Source: Neoceratodus forsteri (lineage: Eukaryota > Chordata > Ceratodontiformes > Ceratodontidae). Taken from it: a stretch of DNA of 64,000 bases. The DNA lies in assembly GCA_016271365.2 (NCBI GenBank), contig CM057456.1:1397635001-1397699000 (forward strand), read 5' to 3'. The translations under genes and the position numbers were made by a program. Position 1 is the first letter of the stretch. The number at the start of each line of letters is the position of its first letter. This document shows positions 56,485-64,000 of the stretch, one piece after another. The notes beneath the pieces were generated by a model that saw only the letters and a list, made by a program, of their open reading frames with translations, was not told where the DNA came from and made no database searches.

Positions 56485-56985
56485 CAGTGGATGATGCACT
56501 GTTTTATCTCACTCATTTATCACTCACCCTGTTGTATAAATGCATATAGGTGTATTTGTCAGCGTGTGTATCACAACTATTAGAAAGTGCAGTTAGGTGG
56601 CTCAGTGGTTAGTGCAAAAGTGCTAGTCTACGCTTCCCACTATCTAGATCTGTGTCAGCCTTCTGCATGTCATTGCTTAAGTAACTGAGGTGTCTAGTGG
56701 CAATTCCCCACACATGAGTTCCCCAGAGCCTGAATAGAGGAAAACGTCCCTGATGTATTTTCTTTAATCTGTAAACGTGTGTAGATGGTGCACTGCTATG
56801 TTATACTCATTGGAATATATATGCATATATGTGTATATGTATTAGTCAGCATGTGTGTATCACAAGAATTATAAAGTGAAGTTAAGTGGCTCAACTCAAT
56901 GGTTAGTGCAAAAATTGCTAGTCTGCTTTCCTTGCTATCTAGATCAGTTTCAGCCTTATGCATGTCATTTCTGATTTAAATGACA
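56485..56985 (+). repeat. Tandem duplication of a 290-bp unit with tRNA-like segment
   Basis: Two copies about 290 bp apart (56,485-56,690 and 56,785-56,985 are the alignable parts). Each has a tggctca...tggttagtgcaaaa segment like a tRNA A box followed by ctatctagatc and cagcctt-tgcatgtcatt. A B box is not convincing, so a SINE origin is only possible. Confidence 0.65.
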
Positions 56986-57469
56986 GTCTGTTGCTGCCCA
57001 GCCTTAACTGTCTCCCCCTCCATGCCCAGCCCATATTAGTCTTCTGGCACTGGGATCTTCTCCTAGACCTAGTACAACATCAATACCAGCGGCACACTTC
57101 TGGCATTGACAAATGCTTGTTTTTCTTATGAAAGGGCTTCCTTTTTTCAGTAACTTTTAAACTAGTTTGTGATAGTTCAATTGCTAGTGGACATGTATCA
57201 TAAAATGATCAAGAGAAAACATATGATAGACTGAGAGGGGGAGGATTATGGATTTTTATGTCTGCAGGGGCGGAACCTGCGGCTGTCTAGCAATCACCTT
57301 AAAAATGACCCACCGGATCCTTCCGAAAAACAAATTTGGAGTTACAGTATGAACATTCCACAACTCTAAAACACTCCACTCCCCCTTCCCCCCCATGGAC
57401 GCACTACTTTTCTTGCCGTCACCTGGTGTGCTCAAGATGGCCACCAGTGAACTTGCACATGCACACTGA
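56986..57469. other. No gene seen
   Basis: Unclassified; no coding motif or repeat partner seen. Confidence 0.4.
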
Positions 57470-57636
57470 GCTCACGGCAGAACAGTCTGCCATGGCCAAG
57501 ATGGCCACTAGAGCTCAGTGCGCATGCAAGACTTTGCCGCAACTGCAGAAGTGAAGTTGCGCATGCGCAACAGCTCGTGCATGCGTACTGAACTCCAGTA
57601 GCCATCTTGGACATGGCAGACTGTTCCACCGTGAGC
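57470..57636. repeat. Long inverted repeat, 59-bp arms, CpG-rich
   Basis: Arms 57,470-57,528 and 57,578-57,636 are reverse complements with about seven mismatches, separated by 49 bp. Both contain aagatggc-type motifs (or gccatctt in the other arm), the core bound by YY1, and gcgcatgc. A further caagatggcc copy lies just outside at 57,433. Confidence 0.8.
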
Positions 57637-57789
57637 ACAGCTACAGTTGTGTTGGCTCTGACCAGTTTGTTTATGAAGTTGCTGCTAATTTGTTCGGATG
57701 ACCTGCCTCTGCAGTTTTGTATAGGCTAATTCATTTTAACTAATTATAACCTAGTGCACCTGGTTATTACCTCCTGTGGTCATTTCATT

Positions 57790-60096
57790 CATAATTAATA
57801 AGTCCAGACCAGAGGGGTATTGCTAAGATCAAAGGGATAAGGGGAGTGCAAGGAGGACCATATAAAGCATCTATCCTAAATAGATACTTCTGCTCAGTAT
57901 TTACTGAGGAGAAGGTAGGACAGGCCCACAGCTCAGCACTGTTGACATGGGGGGTGCACTAGTCCCTTCAAAAAGAAAGGGCCCTATAAGAGTTTGATAA
58001 GCTCAGGGTGGACAAGGCAATGGGACCTGATGGCATACATCCCAGGGCACTAAAGGAGCTAAGGTGGAACTAGGGCCATTATCAGAACTGTTTAGTGAGT
58101 CTCTGAGTACAGGTGAGGTCCCAGAAGACTGGAAAAGGGTTAATGTGATCCCCGCTCCACAAGACTGGTAGAAAGGAGGAGGCAGGGAACTACAGACCAG
58201 TCAGTCTTACCTCAGTAGTGGGCAAGATTATGGAAGCACTCCTTAAGGAAAGGATAGTGCAACACCTGGAATCCATAGGCGCACAGGATCCAAGACAGTA
58301 TGGGTTTACAACAGAAAGGTCCTGTCAAACTAATCTCATAGATTTCTTTTACTGGGTTACCAGAGTGGTGGACCAAGGGGGAGCAGTTGATGTTGCCTAC
58401 CTTGACTTCAGCAAAGCTTTTGATACTATTCCACATAGAAGAGGGTCCAGAGGAGGGCAACCAACATGATTTGGGGCTTGGGGGACAGGACCTATGAGGA
58501 GAGGCTCGAAGAGCTAAATATGTACACACTGGAAGAGAGAAGGGACCTGAGGGACATGATAGAGGTCTTCAGGTACATGAAGGGGGTAAATAGGGGAGGA
58601 ACAGTCAGGGTGCTTCGAAGGAAGGAGAAGGGGGCCACTAGAGGGCATTGGTGGAAGCTGAGAGGGAAGATTCAGGGAGAAAGGAGGAGGTGCTACTTCA
58701 CTGAGAGGGTGGTGGAGCCATGGAATGCGCTGCCTAGGGGCTGGTGGAGGCAGAGACGGTGGAGGGGTTCAAGAGGGTGGAACAGGTACAGGGGAAGGGT
58801 TCTGGAAGCAAAATCCAATGCAGCGAGAATATCCGGAACTGGGAAGGGAGAAGCCAGAGAAGGCGAGGGGGGCAGCAAGGTCAGCTCCCAGGGTGGGGGC
58901 TGACCAAACGAGCAGACATGAAAGACCATTAGGCCTATTCTGCTGGCATTTTAGTATGTTAGTATAAACTGGGTAGGCTCAGGGTGGGTCAGAAGTTGGT
59001 CAACTGGGTTGCAAACTGGGTGGCAAGCAGAAAGCAGAGAGTGGTGGTAAATGGCATACAGTTAAAAGAGATGCAAGTCACAAGTGGGTACCTCAGGAAT
59101 CAGTCCTGGGGCCAGTCCTCTTCAATATCTTCATCAGTGACATAGCAGATGTACTGGAAGGTAAGGTTTGTCTGTTTGCAGATGACACCAAGATCTGCAA
59201 CAGAGTAGATGATCCAGATGGGGTGGGCAGAATGAGAAGAGATCTGGATAAACTGGCAAAATGGTCGGAAAAGTGGCAAATGGGGTTAACGCAAAGAAGT
59301 GCAAGATCATGCACATAGGGAAGAGAAACCCTGAAGCCACCTATAGGTTGGGAGTGGAGTTGCTGGCACTCACAAGGGAAGAGAGACTTGGGCATCAACA
59401 TCACAGATGACCTGAAATCATCCAAGCAGACCACTAAAGCAGTAGGTAAGGCTAGAGGGATGTTGGGGTATATTAGTAAGGGTATCGCAAGTCGTAAGAG
59501 GGAGGTACTAATTCCTCTTTACAAGACACTGGTTAGGCTCCATCTGGAGTACTGCATGCAGTACTGGAGGCCGCATCTGCACAAGGACATTAACAAAATG
59601 GAGGCAGTCCAGAGAAGGGCAACCAAAATGGTGCAGGGACTGCATCAGAAAATGTATGAGGATAGATTAACGGAGCTCAATATGTAAACCCTAGAGCAAA
59701 AGAGGGAGAGAGGTGATATGAACGAAACATTCAAACATGTTAAGGGCATTAACAAGGTGAAAGTGTCTAACATGTTTCAATATAAGAAAAATAGCAGAAC
59801 AAGAGGACACAGCATGGGATTAGAGGGAGGCTGATTAAGGGGGAATGTGAGGAAGTTCTTTTTCACAGAAAGGGTGGTGGATGCATGGAATGGCCTACCT
59901 CAGGAAGTGGTGGATATGAATACAGTGCAGGGCTTCAAACAGGCATGAGATAGGCATAAGGGAGCAATAAAGATGAGTATGAATAGATAGACCATTGACA
60001 GAGTACAGGCCTATGGGACATTCGTAAGGTAGAAAAAATGGGCAGACTGGATGTGCCTCCCGGTCCTTATCTGCCATCAACTTCTCTGTTTCTATA
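57790..60096 (+). mobile_element. CR1/Rex-Babar LINE split by a younger LINE insertion
   Basis: The first part (57,790-58,441) has pre-RT and RT blocks: MEALLKERIVQHLESIGAQD, an FTTERSCQTNLIDFF block and VAYLDFSKAFDTIPHR. The second part resumes at about 58,967 with KLGRLRVGQKLVNWVANW and RKQRVVVNG, then an intact-looking FADDTKICN box near 59,180. HLEYCMQYWRPHLHKDINKM and [19 protein letters not shown] come next, followed by the 3' tail ending near 60,096 (atctgccatcaacttctctg). The protein order is continuous across the insert. Frames are broken in several places. Confidence 0.85.
58442..58966 (+). mobile_element. Younger CR1-like LINE 3' fragment inserted in the older LINE
   Basis: Starts abruptly at VQRRATNMIWGLGDRTYEERL and runs with few interruptions through YTLEERRDLRDMIEVFRYMK and CYFTERVVEPWNALP to a tail ending ttttagtatgttagtata. 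The tail differs from that of the host LINE, so it is another subfamily. It is 525 bp, 5'-truncated and in the same orientation as its host. A 145-codon frame spans most of it. No target duplication is clear. Confidence 0.75.
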
Positions 60097-60628
60097 ATTG
60101 TTCTCTCAGGTACTGGTGTTATATTTTCACTTATGCTGCTGTTTTATCTTATTTTTAATGATGTCCTAGCTGCTATTGTTCTCTGTATTTGTTGTCATTT
60201 GCTAATTTGGGGACACAGGTATTGTTTCCAAATATTGCTTACTTGTTGATGCAGTCATTTACTGGTATTGTACTTTAACTTTACCAGGTTGTTTCTGAAA
60301 ATAGGCATTGGTGTGCCTAGTGCTTCTTACCTGGTAATAAAAACAAATAACTACTATCATATTGTGCTTGGGTATAATGGCCTGCTAGATTGTCATGGGC
60401 AGGTTGTATGGAGTACAGAAAGTCGCACACTCTGTGTGTTTCTCATAAAGAAATGTGACATCAGCGCAAACTAAGTAGAACCGAACAGCTTCTAGTTGTA
60501 CAGTGTCTCTATGATGACACCTTGCATTAGATCACAGAAGCAGCTTCCACTGTTTCCTGAAAGTGCGCTGCTAGTTTCAGAATGTAATCTTTTAAAATGA
60601 TTTTTTAAACAAATGGAACTGTCTGCTT
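60097..60628. other. No gene seen
   Basis: Unclassified AT-rich sequence; no motif recognised. Confidence 0.4.
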
Positions 60629-60684
60629 GTCAGCACAGTGGCCGAGTGCCTTCATGATGCTGGTGATCCAGGTTCAGGAGTGAG
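60629..60684 (+). mobile_element. Truncated tRNA-derived SINE head
   Basis: GTCAGCACAGTGGCCGAGTG and a B-box-like CCAGGTTCAGGAGTGAG resemble the head of the SINE copies at 30.2 and 48.6 kb (the 48-kb copy shares GGAGTGAG after the B box). It is followed directly by a GT microsatellite, so the body may be lost or altered. Confidence 0.45.
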
Positions 60685-60712
60685 GTGTGTGTCTGTGTGT
60701 GTGTGTGTGTAT
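60685..60712 (+). repeat. (GT)n microsatellite
   Basis: About a dozen GT units with one interruption, followed by atatata. Confidence 0.95.
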
Positions 60713-61206
60713 ATATAAGGAACAAGTGTCCTGGAGGAGACTCTTCTCGGAGGAGGGGTGATGCTTGGCTCTTCTTCTCCTCCCCGTGACCACTGATAAA
60801 GCTTCAGGCTGGAGTGCTTAGGGAGGAAAGAGTTCTGCTGGCTCCGCATGTTGGCATATAATTGTGTGCATGTTTGAACGTTGGATCCCTCACCGCAGAC
60901 ATCCTGGGGAGAGACAGTATGGAGGAGGAGGAAATGCCTTTCCTTGCAGAATGAGGTCCCAACACTTGGTCCCTGTGCAGCTTCCTGCATCCGTCTATTC
61001 ACCAGCACTCTAAAGTGGGGAACCTGCTCTCTTCAGCCCCTCCACCGAGGGAGCTACCCATGGAGTTGGATGGAGGCTGCAGCTTGGGGTGATGGGGCTG
61101 GGTGGCCACCCAGGGCAGATTGGGGGGTGGGGGGGACAGCCAGTTGAGGTAAAATGCAGATAAAAAGGAACTGTATGCCATTATAGCCATGCCAGGAAAG
61201 CAATGT
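60713..61206. other. No gene seen
   Basis: Unclassified, with a G-run near 61,121-61,133. May include SINE body sequence. Confidence 0.35.
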
Positions 61207-64000
61207 AACATAGAAACATAGAATTTGATGGCAGATAAGGACTGCTTGGCCCATCCGGTCTGTCCATTTCTCCCTACCTACAGTGACATCACAGACCCTA
61301 CTTGATCTCTGACTCTTTCTCTACCCCCACTTCCTTTCAGCTAGGATTCCCTTGTGCCTGTCCCATTTATTCCTGAATCCCACCACTGTTTCCACCCCCG
61401 ACACCTCTGCTGGAAGACACTTCCAGGCATCCACTGCTCTTTCTGTAAAGAAGTACTTCCTTACATCTCTCCTGAATCTACTCCCCCCCAGCTTCATTGC
61501 ATGTCCCCTCATTCTTAAGCATCTTTTTTTTTCTGAAAAATACTCCCCTACCATACCTTATTTACTCCCTCCCATGAGGTATTTGAAGGTCTCTATCATA
61601 TCCCCCCATCTCCCTCCTCTCTTCCAGTGTGTACACATTGAGGTCCTTTAGTCTCTCCTCATAGGGCTTCTGCTCTGGACAGCCTCCACTCTGTCTGTGT
61701 CCTTCCAGAGATGTGGTCTTCAGAACTGGATGCAGTGCTCTAGATGAAGTCTCACTAGCAGTCTCTACAGAGGGAAGCCCACCTCCCTCTTTCTGTTGGT
61801 GATACCCTTCCCTATGCACCCCAGCGTCGCACTAGCCCTCCGAAATGCCTTGTTGCACTGCCTGGCCACCTTTAGGTCATTAGATATGATTACCCCAAGG
61901 TCTCTTTTCTGTTTGGTGGTCGTCACTACCTCTCCACCCATTTTGTACGCCGCCCCTGGGTTTCTGTGCCTTTTGTGCATTATTTTACACTTTTTCACAT
62001 TGAAACCCACCTGCCACACCCTTGACCACTCCCTGTCAAGTTTTCTTAGGGTTCTCTTCATTCTTTCCACTCCTTGGAGTGTCCACCCTATCGCAGATTT
62101 TGATGCCATAAACAAAGAGGCAGACGGCAGACCTTCCCTTCCAGCTCCTCTGCAATGTAATATTAAAGAGGACTAGTTCCAGTACTGACCCCTGAGACAC
62201 GCCGCTGGCCACCCTTCCTTCTCCATCATGAACTCTGTTTACTACCACTCTCTATTGCCTAGCCCCTAACCAATTTCTTATCCAGTTTGCCACTTTTGGA
62301 CCCACCCCAAAGCAGCCCAGCTTCCTTATGAGTCTCCTATGTAGAACGGTGTTGAAAGCCTTACTGAAATCTAGGTAGGCCATGTCCACTGCTCCACCCT
62401 GATCTAGTTCCCTGGTCACCCAGTCTAAGAAATCTATCAGATTTGTTTGACATGACCTCCCCCCATGAAATGATATGTGCCACGGTCAGCGACACCAACA
62501 CAGCGAACTACAAACCTGTCGCACAATATTGACAGTTTGTGAGACAGGTCGCTGTGTTGATCACCTGACACAGGGGCACACTGTCTCTCCGGTCCTACAC
62601 CCTCCTGAATCAACCCAACCCGGAGTTGAGAATCTAAGGTACGGGAGGCAGGGGGATTTGGGAGGCAAAGCCCCCTGATTAAATAACGGACCAGGAGACA
62701 ACTGCAACTTGTGGTCAACACAAATCCTGTCAATGTGATGCCGGTCGGCAAAAGTGTTGTCGAACCAGCATTGTAGAGCCCATGAGTCCATGCTGCCTTG
62801 AGTCATGCAACCTGTTGTATTCAACATATTTCACAATCCTTTCCTTCAGCAGTGATTCTATTAACTTTCCCCATCACTGACGTCAGACTGACTGATGTAT
62901 AGTTGCCAGTCTCCTTCTTGCTACCATTTTGGCGAACCAGGACTACATCTACCTCTCCCAGTCCTCCAGAACTACTCCTGTTTCCAGGAGTTGTTAAAAG
63001 GACAGTCGAGGTGCAGCCAGTATCTCCTGAGCTCCTCAATACCCTGTGTGGCCTCATCACTTTGTCCATTTCAGGTTTGTGAGTCCTTTCGGGACTCTCT
63101 CCGAAAAGAGACTAGTGTCTACCTCCATCCCTCCCAAGCTCTTATTACTTTTTTGTAGCCCATCCCCTTCTCCTTCCTCTGTGAGCACTGAAAAAAAAGT
63201 ATTTGCTCATGATATCTGCCTTTTTGGTTCTCTTCAGCACAGTTTTCCCTTTCCTTCTTAACCTTATAGTACTTCCCTAGTCTTCCTCTTTTCACTTATA
63301 TACCTAAAATGTCTTGTCCCTTCATTACTGCCTAGACTAATCCCTCCTCAGTTTACACCTTGTGCTCCTTACTGCTTTCCTGATTCCCTCTATTTCTCCT
63401 GATACACCTCCCTATCCTCCTCGCTCTGCGTGTCCTTATACCTTCCGATTGCTACCATTTTAGCTTTTCCCTTTTCAAATGCTTCTTTGAGAACCGTGGC
63501 AGTCTCTTTTTCCTTTGTTTTCACTCACTTGCTTGGCACAGTGGCTTTTGTTGCCTTTAATATGCCCTCAAGCTCACCACTGTTCCTCCACCACACTCAG
63601 GTCATCCCGCCACCAAGTTATCCCTGACACACTCACACATCTTTTTAAATCTGTGCTGAAATCCAAGACCCTCGCATTTGTGTGGTTCGATTCCGCAGCT
63701 GCTCTTATGTTGAACCACATAGTACAGTGATCACTGATCCTTAGGTGGCCTCTCATCTTGACATCTGCAGTACTGTTCCTGTTAGTCCAGGTCTAGTATT
63801 GCTCCATCACGAGTGTGCTCCTTGACTAGTTGCCTAAGGAGCCCCCCATGCAGGAAGTCCAGGATGCCCCTGCTTCCAGCTGAAGATGCAGCTGGGAGGC
63901 ACCAGTCTACATCTGGCAGATTGATGTACCCCCAGCAGCAGCACCTCCCACTGTTCAGCCATCTTGCCAGTGGCTTCCACCAGTATCTTATCTAAATCCT
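61207..64000 (-). mobile_element. CR1/Rex-Babar LINE, runs off the window, with an unclassified insert
   Basis: On the minus strand: an endonuclease end (SDHCTMWFNIRAAAESN at 63,740), pre-RT and RT start (63,100-62,780, with VLVRQNGSKKETGNYTSVSL), then a 314-bp foreign insert, RT continuation (62,460-61,765; GVSQGSVLELVLFNI and VYGIKICDRVD replacing FADDTKICDRV), thumb and C-terminal region, and the canonical 3' tail at 61,207. The YADD-equivalent is lost. At least 2.8 kb is present and the 5' part is beyond the right edge. Confidence 0.82.
62466..62779. mobile_element. Unclassified 314-bp insert with 7-bp flanking duplication
   Basis: The LINE sequence is interrupted after ccccatga and resumes at cccatgagtcc, so CCCATGA flanks both sides as a likely target duplication. 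The insert has no inverted ends, no poly(A) and no tRNA-like boxes. It contains a strong stem: caacacagcga (62,496-62,506) against tcgctgtgttg (62,549-62,559), with acctgtc/gacaggt inside it. The minus strand is open in two frames for most of its length. I do not recognise it. Confidence 0.55.

Noticed and set aside
1..64000. CRISPR arrays, operons, phage modules or bacterial defence systems
   Set aside because: No regular spacer arrays, no gene-dense coding and no bacterial-type start signals; all recognisable proteins are eukaryotic retrotransposon products.

Overview
The window looks like repeat-dominated vertebrate nuclear DNA. I found no complete host protein-coding gene, no structural RNA gene and no CRISPR or operon-type organisation. 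What can be read is a layered deposit of transposable elements: CR1/Rex-Babar-type and L2/Rex1-type non-LTR retrotransposons (LINEs), Ty3/Gypsy LTR retrotransposon remains, two DIRS tyrosine-recombinase retrotransposons, tRNA-derived SINEs, short non-autonomous DNA transposons (hAT-like and PIF/Harbinger-like), minisatellites and microsatellites. Abundant DIRS and Gypsy together with LINEs whose 3' ends carry the 'ctgccatcaaattctatgtttc' type of tail fits an amphibian best (a caecilian is my guess); a non-avian reptile is the alternative. The species call is inference from repeat content only.

Layout. 1-2,170: a LINE tail and what look like two convergent LTR starts, each preceded by the same polypurine tract. 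2,400-10,350: a minus-strand Ty3/Gypsy element, broken by a nearly full-length minus-strand CR1/Rex LINE (2,779-6,700; ORF1 esterase plus endonuclease/RT) and by a 0.35-kb direct duplication. 10,350-14,400: a promoter-like segment and two plus-strand LINE fragments of different clades. 14,400-17,600: the least repetitive stretch, with one candidate host exon (14,799-14,969, minus). 17,620-20,320: a plus-strand L2/Rex1-type LINE. 21,714-26,997: an old DIRS element with terminal and internal inverted repeats still visible. 28,000-31,500: LINE 3' ends, and a SINE with poly(A) and a 9-bp target duplication. 33,300-36,830: a minus-strand L2/Rex1-type LINE with a 2A-like NPGP motif. 37,670-40,820: minisatellite, foldback array, hAT-like element and a 64-bp array. 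41,700-49,020: interrupted LINE fragments, MITEs and unannotated DNA. 49,124-54,965: a young DIRS element with nearly identical inverted terminal repeats. 55,290-57,640: foldbacks, tandem duplications and a Harbinger-like MITE. 57,790-64,000: nested CR1/Rex LINE copies, one carrying an unclassified 314-bp insert.

How the parts relate. All coding sequence recognised belongs to selfish elements and nearly all of it is broken by frameshifts, stops or insertions. The LINEs would have supplied endonuclease/RT for their own copying; SINEs borrow such machinery; DIRS elements integrate through a tyrosine recombinase using a circular intermediate templated by the internal complementary region; MITEs depend on transposases encoded elsewhere. 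Nesting gives relative ages: the hAT-like MITE at 42.6 kb, the SINE at 48.3 kb, the unknown insert at 62.5 kb and the LINE-in-LINE at 58.4 kb are each younger than the LINE they interrupt. Breakpoints not bounded by a target duplication or a terminal repeat are estimates, usually good to tens of bases.
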